The translations under genes and the position numbers were made by a program. The notes beneath the pieces were generated by a model. That model saw only the letters and a program-made list of their open reading frames with translations. It had not been told where the DNA came from and did not search any database. Shown here in pieces: positions 53,505 to 61,349 of a stretch of DNA of 64,000 bases. How positions within the stretch are numbered: the first letter of the stretch is position 1; each line of letters opens with the position of its first letter. This stretch comes from Ruegeria atlantica (GTDB lineage: Bacteria; Pseudomonadota; Alphaproteobacteria; Rhodobacterales; Rhodobacteraceae), in the NCBI RefSeq assembly GCF_013032505.1, contig NZ_WQCG01000001.1, forward strand, positions 1,420,761 to 1,484,760. The letters are read 5' to 3'.

Positions 53505-54377
53505 ATGGCAAAAGTCGCGTTTCTGGGTCTGGGCGTCATGGGCTATCCCATGGCCGGTCACCTGCAGGCCGCCGGGCACGATGTCACCGTATTTAATCGC
53601 ACCGCGGCAAAGGCCGAAGCCTGGGTCGCCCAACACGGCGGTTCGATGGCTGCGACGCCGCGCGAAGCTGCAGAGGGTGCAGAATTCGTTATGGCTTGCG
53701 TCGGAAATGACGATGACCTGCGCATGGTTTGCACGGGTGAGAACGGTGCGTTCAACGGTATGTCGGACAGCGCGATTTTTGTCGACCACACGACCGTTTC
53801 CGCCAAGGTGACGCGCGAGCTTTACGACGCAGGAGCAACCCGTGGCATTGCTTTTGTGGACGCCCCAATCTCCGGCGGCCAGGCAGGAGCCGAAAACGCA
53901 GTCCTGTCGATCATGTGCGGCGGAGATCAGGCGGCTTATGATGCGGCAGAACCGATCATGCAGGTCTATTCCAAGATTTGCCGTCGCATTGGCGACAGCG
54001 GCGCGGGTCAAATGACCAAAATGTGTAACCAGATCGCTATTGCCGGCTTGGTGCAAGGCCTCAGCGAGGCATTGCACTTTGCCGAGAAAGCAGGGCTGGA
54101 CGGCCGGTCGGTCGTCGAAGTGATCAGCCAGGGCGCGGCAGGCAGTTGGCAGATGGCGAACCGGTATGAAACGATGCTGGATGACCATTTCGATCATGGG
54201 TTTGCGGTGGACTGGATGCGTAAGGATCTTGGCATCTGTTTGGACACGGCCAATGAAACGGGGGCTTCGCTGCCCGTGACCGCGCTGGTCGATCAGTTTT
54301 ACAAAGATGTTCAGAAACTGGGTGGTGGGCGCTGGGACACATCCTCGCTCTTCAAACGCCTGCGCGCGCTGGACTAA
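53505..54377 (+). CDS. NAD(P)-dependent beta-hydroxyacid dehydrogenase (HIBADH/glyoxylate reductase family)
   Basis: A 290-residue enzyme with Rossmann motif GLGVMGYPMAG (8-18), substrate motif DAPISGGQAGAE (119-130), the catalytic lysine K172 and N175 in TKMCNQ. Members oxidise 3-hydroxyisobutyrate, tartronate semialdehyde, 4-hydroxybutyrate or similar. It starts 13 bases upstream of the kinase/lyase fusion gene (stop to start), which suggests a shared pathway that produces or uses a semialdehyde or hydroxyacid. Confidence 0.88.
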   Translation: MAKVAFLGLGVMGYPMAGHLQAAGHDVTVFNRTAAKAEAWVAQHGGSMAATPREAAEGAEFVMACVGNDDDLRMVCTGENGAFNGMSDSAIFVDHTTVSAKVTRELYDAGATRGIAFVDAPISGGQAGAENAVLSIMCGGDQAAYDAAEPIMQVYSKICRRIGDSGAGQMTKMCNQIAIAGLVQGLSEALHFAEKAGLDGRSVVEVISQGAAGSWQMANRYETMLDDHFDHGFAVDWMRKDLGICLDTANETGASLPVTALVDQFYKDVQKLGGGRWDTSSLFKRLRALD

Positions 54378-54389
54378 AGGACTGCAAAC

Positions 54390-57300
54390 ATGGTTGAGCC
54401 GACGGATTTCTGGGCTCGCGCCCTACGCACCCAATGGGGGCATGAGGCTAAGCTGACCCGACTGGACGGCGAATATGACCTCAACTTTCTGGCCAGGGCC
54501 ACCAACGGCCAAAACTATGTGCTGAAAGTCATGCGCGCAGACTGCGAGGTCGAGTTCATTGACCTGCAGATCAAGGCTTTGGAACACCTCGCTGCCGAGG
54601 CTCCGGGGCTTCCCTTTCCTGCTGTTTTCCCTGACATCAACGGTGCGCTGCTACCGGAAATCTCGGATCAGGATGGGCAGCCACGACTGGCTTGGCTGCT
54701 CGAGTGCTTGCCGGGCCAATGCTATGCCAAGGCGGCACCGAAGCCCGAAGAACTGATCATGAAGCTGGGCCGCGTTTTGGGGGCAACCGGCAGGGCGTTG
54801 GAGCGATTTGACCACGAAGGACTGCACCGCCCGGATTTCAAATGGGACCTTACGCAAGCGGGCTGGATCGCGGACAAGCTGGACGCCATCACAGATCCGG
54901 CGCGACAGGCCATGTTGTCCGAGATTTGCGCTGGTTTCGATACGATTTCGGACCGTTTGGCCAGCCTGCCGAAACAGGCAATCCACAATGATGCTAACGA
55001 CTACAACATCTTGGTCGACGGAGAGTTGGGGCAGCGCCAGACAGTCTCGGGCCTGATTGATTTGGGGGACATGTGCGCCGCGCCGCGTATCTGCGATCTG
55101 GCGATTGCCGCAGCTTACATCGTTCTGGACCATCCAAAGCCTGAGCGCGCGCTGACAGCGCTGGTTCGCGGCTATCACGCCGCAAACCGGTTGCGGGCTG
55201 ACGAGGTTGATCTGATCTGGCCACTGCTGCGGATGCGGCTGGCGGTGTCGGTGGTCAACTCGACCCTAATGGCGTCCGAGAACCCGGATGATCCTTACGT
55301 GACAATCAGTCAGGCCCCCGCATGGCGGTTCCTGGAGAACAATGCAATCAATGGCGGTCTGATGTCCGCGCGGTTGCGCGCTGGATGCGGATTGTCCGTG
55401 ACGGACGGGGCTGAACGCATCCATGCCTATCTCTCTGAACATCGCGGTCAGTTCGCCCAAATGTTCGACCAGGACCTAAGTGAAGTTCCAATGGGATCGC
55501 TGTCGGTCGAGAATTCAACATGGCCACAGAACCCCTTCAACATGCCGCTGGGTGAAGCCGCGCGCGTGGGTGAGGAGTTCGGAGAAGGCCTCTGGCTAGG
55601 CTATTACAATGAACCCCGCCTGATCTATGCCGAGCCTGCGTTCCGCAAAGGGCCGTGGAAAGCTTCTGACCGACGGACGGTGCATTTGGCAGTGGACATA
55701 TTCGCCCCCGCCGAAACCATCTTGCATGCGCCGATGAGCGGTCGGGTCGAAGCCGTTGAAAACCGCAATGCCCACCTGGACTACGGCGGTGTCGTGATCT
55801 TGCACCATGAAACGCCTGAAGGCGATCCGTTCTATACCCTCTATGGTCATCTGGACCCCGAGGTTTGTGGGCGGCTAAAGCCCGGTGATCCCGTGGCGCA
55901 AGGTGCCGCCTTTGCTCGACTGGGGAATTCTACGCAAAATGGAGGCTGGGCCCCGCATGTGCATTTCCACCTGGCTTTGACTACGGACGGGATGCAAAAC
56001 GATTGGCCTGGTGTCGGCGATCCGGATGAGATGGAGCTGTGGCACGCCGTTTGCCCCAACCCCGCAGCCCTGCTGAACCTGCCGGATGACAAGGTGTTCT
56101 ATCGCCCGACCGACAAACAGGCGATCCTGCAAGGGCGGCATGATCATTTCGGCGGAAACCTGAGCCTGACCTATGACGATCCGGTCATGCTGGTGCGCGG
56201 GTGGAAACACCACCTTTTTGATGAGTGGGGTCGCCCCTACCTGGACGCCTACAACAACGTCCCGCATGTGGGCCATGCTCACCCACGCATTCAGGCCGTG
56301 GCAGCAGATCAGCTGAAACGGATGAATTCGAACACACGCTACCTGCACCCGGCGCAAACAGCGTTTGCCGACAAGATCCTGTCCAAACTGCCCGATCATT
56401 TTGAGGTCTGCTTCTTCGTAAACTCGGGTACCGAGGCAAACGAACTGGCCTTGCGATTGGCCCGGGCACATACCGGAGCCAAGGGAATTGTTACGCCGGA
56501 CCACGGCTATCACGGCAATACCAATGCAGCGGTGGCAATCTCGGCTTACAAGTTCAAAAAGCCGGGCGGGATCGGTCAGGCGGATTGGGTCGAACTGGTC
56601 GAGGTTGCAGACGATTTTCGTGGCTCGTACAAGCGCGACGATCCTGATCGCGCCCAGAAATTCGCTGACCTCGTGGATCCGGCTATCGCCGCGCTACAGG
56701 ACAAAGGCCAAGGGCTGGCTGGCTTTATTGCAGAAACCTTCCCCTCGGTTGGCGGTCAGATCATCCCACCCAAAGGATATCTGCCAGCGGTATACGATAA
56801 GATCCGCGCAGCAGGCGGCGTATGCATTGCGGATGAGGTTCAGACCGGCCTTGGTCGCCTTGGTGACTACTATTTCGGCTTTGAACATCAGGGCGCGCTG
56901 CCGGATATCGTTGTTATGGGCAAGCCCATCGGTAACGGCCATCCGCTGGGTGTTCTCGTTACGACCAAGGCCATCGCGGACAGTTTCAACAACGGGATCG
57001 AGTTCTTTTCGACCTTCGGCGGCTCCAACCTGTCTTGCCGGATTGGCAAAGAGGTGTTGGATATCGTCGATGACGAAGGCCTTCAAGGCAACGCCCGCGA
57101 CATGGGCTTGCGGCTGATGGACGGGCTCCGACAGATTGAAGCCGATTTCAGCTGTGTAGGAGACGTGCGTGGCATGGGCTTGTTTCTGGGTGTGGAGCTG
57201 ATCAATCCAGACAATTCCGAGGGCACCGAGATCTGCAGCTACGTCAAGAATCGGATGCGTGATCACCGTATCCTAATCGGCAGTGAGGGTCCCAAAGATA

Positions 57301-57455
57301 ACATCCTGAAAATTCGCCCGCCCCTGACCATCGAGGCGGAAGACGTCGACATGATCCTATGGGCCTTGCGCGACGTACTGTCCGAGGTTGGTGACTATGC
57401 CCCCGCGCCGGCCTGCGATCACGATCATCATCACGCTGGATGCGGGTGCTGCTGA
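54390..57455 (+). CDS. Trifunctional fusion: APH-type kinase, M23/LytM-like domain, class III aminotransferase-type lyase
   Basis: A 1021-residue soluble protein. Residues ~1-330 are an aminoglycoside-phosphotransferase/hydroxylysine-kinase fold (H199-N-D201-x4-N206, then LIDLGDM). Residues ~420-560 look like an M23/LytM domain (H432-x3-D436, LYGHL, H523-V-H525-F-H527). Residues ~580-1000 are a class III PLP enzyme (NSGTEANELALRLARAH, ADEVQTGLGR, K845 in MGKPIGNGHPLG). The tail is His/Cys rich. Kinase plus class III enzyme matches the known pairing of hydroxylysine kinase with 5-phosphohydroxylysine phospho-lyase, which eliminates phosphate and ammonia from a phosphorylated amino alcohol. The role of the M23 domain inside a cytoplasmic enzyme is unclear. 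The start follows the dehydrogenase by 12 bases. Confidence 0.85.
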   Translation: MVEPTDFWARALRTQWGHEAKLTRLDGEYDLNFLARATNGQNYVLKVMRADCEVEFIDLQIKALEHLAAEAPGLPFPAVFPDINGALLPEISDQDGQPRLAWLLECLPGQCYAKAAPKPEELIMKLGRVLGATGRALERFDHEGLHRPDFKWDLTQAGWIADKLDAITDPARQAMLSEICAGFDTISDRLASLPKQAIHNDANDYNILVDGELGQRQTVSGLIDLGDMCAAPRICDLAIAAAYIVLDHPKPERALTALVRGYHAANRLRADEVDLIWPLLRMRLAVSVVNSTLMASENPDDPYVTISQAPAWRFLENNAINGGLMSARLRAGCGLSVTDGAERIHAYLSEHRGQFAQMFDQDLSEVPMGSLSVENSTWPQNPFNMPLGEAARVGEEFGEGLWLGYYNEPRLIYAEPAFRKGPWKASDRRTVHLAVDIFAPAETILHAPMSGRVEAVENRNAHLDYGGVVILHHETPEGDPFYTLYGHLDPEVCGRLKPGDPVAQGAAFARLGNSTQNGGWAPHVHFHLALTTDGMQNDWPGVGDPDEMELWHAVCPNPAALLNLPDDKVFYRPTDKQAILQGRHDHFGGNLSLTYDDPVMLVRGWKHHLFDEWGRPYLDAYNNVPHVGHAHPRIQAVAADQLKRMNSNTRYLHPAQTAFADKILSKLPDHFEVCFFVNSGTEANELALRLARAHTGAKGIVTPDHGYHGNTNAAVAISAYKFKKPGGIGQADWVELVEVADDFRGSYKRDDPDRAQKFADLVDPAIAALQDKGQGLAGFIAETFPSVGGQIIPPKGYLPAVYDKIRAAGGVCIADEVQTGLGRLGDYYFGFEHQGALPDIVVMGKPIGNGHPLGVLVTTKAIADSFNNGIEFFSTFGGSNLSCRIGKEVLDIVDDEGLQGNARDMGLRLMDGLRQIEADFSCVGDVRGMGLFLGVELINPDNSEGTEICSYVKNRMRDHRILIGSEGPKDNILKIRPPLTIEAEDVDMILWALRDVLSEVGDYAPAPACDHDHHHAGCGCC

Positions 57456-57460
57456 AGCAA

Positions 57461-57492
57461 AAAAACCCCGACTCTGATACGCCGGGGTTTTT
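57461..57492. terminator. Bidirectional rho-independent terminator
   Basis: AAAAACCCCG (57461-57470) pairs with CGGGGTTTTT (57483-57492) around a 12-base loop, giving a T-run on both strands for the convergent fusion gene and the hemP unit. Confidence 0.85.
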
Positions 57493-57506
57493 AAGTTGCC
57501 TGCTGC

Positions 57507-57983
57507 TTAATGCAACACGGCCGAGGGGGACTTATGCCCTGTGGTCGGCAGGGGTATCGACGCGGTCATGCGGCGCAGTACCATGCCCATCTCTTCGGAC
57601 AGCGATGCCAACGCCGGGGCAAAGTCGGGCCGAACGATAAGGGATGCCATCATCATGGCGTCTTCCCGCGCACCTTCTGACGCCGCAGCAATCATCTGCG
57701 CAAAGCAGTTCTCATCTGCGCCGAGGCAGGAACAGCCCAACCCGTGCCGCACCAAGGGACGACGACCGTGATGAGCACACAGCCCGCACAGACGGTCCAG
57801 CGTCATCATCGCCGCCCGCCCCTGGTCCAGACCGAGCGCGATTTCGAAATCGCTTGCTGCATCCGCACGCGCCTGGGGGCTTTCGCTCCATAAACGCAGA
57901 TACATAACGGCGCCAACTTCGATCGGGCTGAGGTCGGACAGACGCCCAACCGCAGCCCCGCCGCGCGAGGAAGGCGCGCTCAT
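57507..57983 (-). CDS. Cys-rich protein of the hemP operon, unknown function
   Basis: A 158-residue protein whose first codon overlaps the hemP stop (ATGA). It contains several Cys and His: LDRLCGLCAHHGRR and GLGCSCLGADENCF, which look able to bind a metal, heme or Fe-S cluster. No signal peptide. I do not recognise a named family. Coupling to hemP and a putative metal-regulated promoter point to iron or heme homeostasis. Confidence 0.75.
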   Translation of the reverse strand: MSAPSSRGGAAVGRLSDLSPIEVGAVMYLRLWSESPQARADAASDFEIALGLDQGRAAMMTLDRLCGLCAHHGRRPLVRHGLGCSCLGADENCFAQMIAAASEGAREDAMMMASLIVRPDFAPALASLSEEMGMVLRRMTASIPLPTTGHKSPSAVLH

Positions 57984-58147
57984 TTCGTCAGGATCAGCTT
58001 GCCGGCGCGTGTGATACGCAGTGTGTAAAGTTGATCGCCCAGTTCGATATGGGCCAAGTTGCCACCCTTGGTCAAATCTTCGGCTTTGTGGGCCGGGAGC
58101 ATGGACACCGCATAGGACTGGCTGGCATTTGGATTCTGCACATTCAT
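57980..58147 (-). CDS. hemP: Hemin uptake protein HemP
   Basis: A 55-residue protein ending in LYTLRITRAGKLILTK, the hallmark HemP sequence. GGAG lies 8 bases before ATG 58147. HemP is an iron-regulated small cytoplasmic protein, described in other bacteria as an activator of heme-uptake genes. No heme transporter genes are adjacent here. The gene is led by a candidate metal-responsive promoter and coupled to a Cys-rich protein. Confidence 0.88.
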   Translation of the reverse strand: MNVQNPNASQSYAVSMLPAHKAEDLTKGGNLAHIELGDQLYTLRITRAGKLILTK

Positions 58148-58247
58148 CAGGACAACTCCAGTAGGTTCTCGGGCGAAGGGCCTTAATTTGTTCGCGCTTT
58201 CAACAATATGGCTGACCCGAACCGGGTTGGCTGAAGGGATCTTGACG

Positions 58248-58278
58248 CTAATCTGATTAATTTAGTCAGGTATGTCAA
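58248..58278 (-). promoter_or_regulatory. Candidate metal-regulated promoter of hemP
   Basis: On the minus strand a TTGACA -35 (58278-58273) is followed by CTGACTAAA and then the 13-mer TTAATCAGATTAG (58260-58248), identical to the one upstream of the ZrgA-like gene. The motif overlaps the expected -10 region, fitting repression when metal is replete. Confidence 0.5.
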
Positions 58279-58372
58279 CCCCGTTCCTCGGAAAACACGG
58301 TCTCGGGGTAATTGCGTCGAGATTTCATGCAGGCTAGGTCTGGTTCACACTCATTTACAGACGGGAATACCG

Positions 58373-59032
58373 ATGACCGCGACAATCATGTTCGACTTGG
58401 ATGGAACGCTGGTGGACAGCCTTCCGGACATTGCTGCGGCGGCCAACCGGACATTGCTGGATATCGGCATCGCCCCCCTGCCAGAAAGCACAATCAAACA
58501 ATTTGTGGGTAATGGCCTGCCAAAACTGGTCGAGCGAATGATCCGCCATCACGACCTGCCGATCGGGCGGCATGGAGAATTGACCAAACTGACGCTGGCC
58601 CATTACTCTGCCGCCTCCAGCGAGAAAACGATCCCGTACCCCGGCGTTCCACAAGCGCTGGCGAAACTGCGCGAAATGGGTTGCGTTTTGGGTGTATGCA
58701 CGAACAAACCCGAGGCCCCGGCGCGACATATCTTAGAGGCGCTGGATCTGGCTCAACACTTCGACACTGTATTTGGCGGCGATACACTGGCTGTTCGCAA
58801 ACCTGATCCCGCGCACCTTGAAGCGAGCTTCAATGCCGTCGCCAATGCCGGCCCGCGTCTTTATGTCGGCGACAGCGAGGTGGATGCCGAAACTGCATAC
58901 CGTGCCAAAGTACCCTTCCTGCTGTTTTCGGAAGGCTACAGAAAGACCCCGGTTGCAGAGATCCCGCACAACTTCAGCTACGATGACACGCACAAGTTGC
59001 CTGCACTCGTGCTGGAGGCAGTACAAGGTTAG
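58373..59032 (+). CDS. gph: HAD-family phosphoglycolate phosphatase
   Basis: A 219-residue HAD subfamily IA phosphatase. Motif I is FDLDGTLVDS (nucleophile D8, acid D10), motif II VCTNKP, motif III lysine RKPDP, motif IV VGDSEVDAE. It hydrolyses 2-phosphoglycolate and related small phosphates. ATG 58373 opens directly with the motif. It is divergent from hemP. Other HAD substrates are possible. Confidence 0.88.
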   Translation: MTATIMFDLDGTLVDSLPDIAAAANRTLLDIGIAPLPESTIKQFVGNGLPKLVERMIRHHDLPIGRHGELTKLTLAHYSAASSEKTIPYPGVPQALAKLREMGCVLGVCTNKPEAPARHILEALDLAQHFDTVFGGDTLAVRKPDPAHLEASFNAVANAGPRLYVGDSEVDAETAYRAKVPFLLFSEGYRKTPVAEIPHNFSYDDTHKLPALVLEAVQG

Positions 59033-59361
59033 TGGCAAATTTTCGGGAAAGGGGCTTGAAAAAGGCGGTTGAGGGGCCGGCCGAGGGGGTAAGTAGCCAG
59101 CCCCTCATCGGGGAAAAGTGGTATTGTCCGCAGTAAATCTTTGGATGATTTAAAGTTAACGAATCGACTTGTTTTCAGGAATTGGGGGTTTCCCGTAGGC
59201 AGGCATAACCGATTGAAATTGTGCAAATTTTTTTGACGGAAAAATACGATTTTGCGGAAAAACTCGTTTCCGAAGGCAACCAACCCCCAGAATCGTGAGC
59301 TGGAGCATTGAAACAGGTTATCTCCGAGCATCTTCAACGCCGAAGCACTGGACTTTCTTTG
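59033..59361. other. 329-base convergent intergenic region, no gene
   Basis: I see no coding region. It holds GC-rich inverted segments (GAGGGG 59071-59076 with CCCCTC 59101-59106; CCCC-TCATC-GGGG 59101-59113) and AT-rich runs around 59220-59260, which may serve as terminators for gph and the porin gene. Confidence 0.4.
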
Positions 59362-60543
59362 TCAGAAAACGATCCGTGTTCGCAGGCCGATCAACGTTAC
59401 GCTGGATTGCTCCTGGTTCAACAAAGGGTTTTCGATGAACTGCAAAGACGGTGTGATCTGCAGGCCCGGTGAAATCGAGAAGCGGTAGAACGCTTCAACC
59501 GTGAACTGATCCCCATCGACGCCACGCGCTTCGGCCCAGTTCAAACCCAGCCCGGCAAGATCCGTGTTGCGACCGAAATATCCGACCCCCGCTGAAACAG
59601 AGCGGTCGTACAATGCTGCAGTTCCTTTCGCCGCGCCAGCGCGCAAGAATGGCATCCATTTGTTATCCACGAACCAAGCAGCGGAAAAGGCTGCGCCATA
59701 ATCCTCAGCGCGGCTGCCATCATCAGCGGCATCGGCGTGCCACAGGGTCAGGTGGACGTTGTCAAAATAGATGCGGTCGAAACTGGACGTGTAGCCAAGC
59801 TCTAACGACTTGAAGAGATTACCGTCGCTGAACACGTCAAAACTCGGGTCCGAAGGATCTGCATTGGCGTCGGCTACACTGGCTACGGCGTATAGATTGC
59901 TGCTCAGCTTCAAGCCGCCGGCAATCCCCAACCCTGGATTGGGGGCGTTGATTGTCGGATTCGTGTTGAAGGCAAGGTTCTGAAAACCGCTATAGGGGCT
60001 GACCAGCCCATAGACATCTACAAAATCGGTGACGTCGATTTGGCCTATCTGCAATGTCCATGCACCATCATCTGCCCTTTGGGTCCAGAACAGGTTGGTC
60101 AACAATAAGCCACTGTCGTTGAATGCTGTGCCCGTGATGGACAGCGCCCCGCCGTCCAACCCCAGAAACTGTGGCGCAACTTCCGTATATTTATGGCGAT
60201 GCTCGATTTTGAACGTCAAAGAGCCTCGTTCGGTTGCCTGCCAGTTGCCATACAACCGCGCGATACCGCTGGCCGCTTCACCGGTCCCCAAATCAGCGTT
60301 CGTGGATTGACCCAATGCCAAGTAGTCGAAGTTGAACCGAAAACCGTTCTCGGCCAGACCGTCTTTCCAACGAAACCATCGCGGCGCAATGTTTTTCGGA
60401 AAATCCGAACGATACTGCGGATCTGTCAGCCCATCACCGGGTTCTAGTTCGGCCCCAACAGAAGAAGGTCCGGACAAACCCTGCGCCCAAGCCCCGCTTG
60501 TGCAAACAAGAAGCAGCAGCGTGGCAATCGAAGCTCTGATCAT
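59362..60543 (-). CDS. OprB-like carbohydrate-selective porin
   Basis: A 393-residue outer-membrane beta-barrel protein with signal peptide (LLLLVCTSGAWA-QG). It has alternating amphipathic strands, the OprB-type WFRWKDGLAENGFRFNFDYLALGQ segment and a C terminus ending in Phe (RTRIVF), the BAM recognition signal. OprB porins take up sugars or small solutes. Its start overlaps the DUF3299 gene by four bases, so they are co-transcribed. Confidence 0.8.
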   Translation of the reverse strand: MIRASIATLLLLVCTSGAWAQGLSGPSSVGAELEPGDGLTDPQYRSDFPKNIAPRWFRWKDGLAENGFRFNFDYLALGQSTNADLGTGEAASGIARLYGNWQATERGSLTFKIEHRHKYTEVAPQFLGLDGGALSITGTAFNDSGLLLTNLFWTQRADDGAWTLQIGQIDVTDFVDVYGLVSPYSGFQNLAFNTNPTINAPNPGLGIAGGLKLSSNLYAVASVADANADPSDPSFDVFSDGNLFKSLELGYTSSFDRIYFDNVHLTLWHADAADDGSRAEDYGAAFSAAWFVDNKWMPFLRAGAAKGTAALYDRSVSAGVGYFGRNTDLAGLGLNWAEARGVDGDQFTVEAFYRFSISPGLQITPSLQFIENPLLNQEQSSVTLIGLRTRIVF

Positions 60544-61304
60544 TCGGACGCCTTATTGCCGCCGGTCTTGCGATTGCCTGCCCCGCGAAGGCGGTTGGCA
60601 CCGCTCTGCGTCCATTCAAGGCTGTCGCCGCGGGTTTCCAGTGTCTCGGCGCTGTCGGCATCCAATTGAAAGGTCGCGTGCATGGGCATCAAGCCATCCA
60701 CGACCATCATTCTTTGATCCGAAGGGGCTATGGTCAGCTTTCCCGTCAACCGCACAGGTTCATGGAAAAAGCTGGGGGTCCAATCCCCGTCCAACCGTAC
60801 CCGGATCATCTGATTTGGCGGCGGCGGAGGCATGTGGCTGCACATGCCCCGTTCCGGCACCAGATAGGCCACAGGCCGACCGTCCGCATCTGCAGGTGCC
60901 GGTATTGCAAACCCTGCAAGTGTGATCGTTTGCCCGTCGATCAGTGGATTTCCCGCTGTTGCGGCCAATTCACGCCGTTCGGTCACAACTTGCCGCTGGG
61001 CCAGTAACCAATCGACATCGACTCCGCCAGCTGCAAGGGCATCTTCGGTCTCGGTCAGAAGCTCTTGCCATTTGTGCCGTTCCTCTGCGCTGCCGACATC
61101 CTGCTGCAGCCTGCTACGCATACGAACGACGAACAGTACGTCATCGAACATTTCCGGGCTGAGTTCCCTGTATGGGTCCTTGAAAGCCTGAACCGATGGG
61201 TCCGGCAAATCGGACCAGTCAATAACGCCACCCGGAGCCGCGATTGCAGCAGAACCGGCTAGGGTCAGTGCGACCGCTGTGACCATCGTGTAAAAGGCTT
61301 TCAT
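60540..61304 (-). CDS. DUF3299 periplasmic protein
   Basis: A 254-residue exported protein with a signal peptide (ALTLAGSAAIA). The DUF3299 hallmark appears as ITLAGFAIPAP, YLVPERGMCSHMPPPPPNQMI, and VRLTGKLTI. The Cys-x-His-Met and poly-Pro-Asn motif may bind metal or a partner. GGAGGG precedes ATG 61304. Function is unknown; it is coupled to the porin gene and follows an amidohydrolase gene on the same strand. Confidence 0.8.
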   Translation of the reverse strand: MKAFYTMVTAVALTLAGSAAIAAPGGVIDWSDLPDPSVQAFKDPYRELSPEMFDDVLFVVRMRSRLQQDVGSAEERHKWQELLTETEDALAAGGVDVDWLLAQRQVVTERRELAATAGNPLIDGQTITLAGFAIPAPADADGRPVAYLVPERGMCSHMPPPPPNQMIRVRLDGDWTPSFFHEPVRLTGKLTIAPSDQRMMVVDGLMPMHATFQLDADSAETLETRGDSLEWTQSGANRLRGAGNRKTGGNKASE

Positions 61305-61349
61305 CCGCGCCCTCCGATACATCGCTTGTTTCGGTGCATCTACCTTAAA

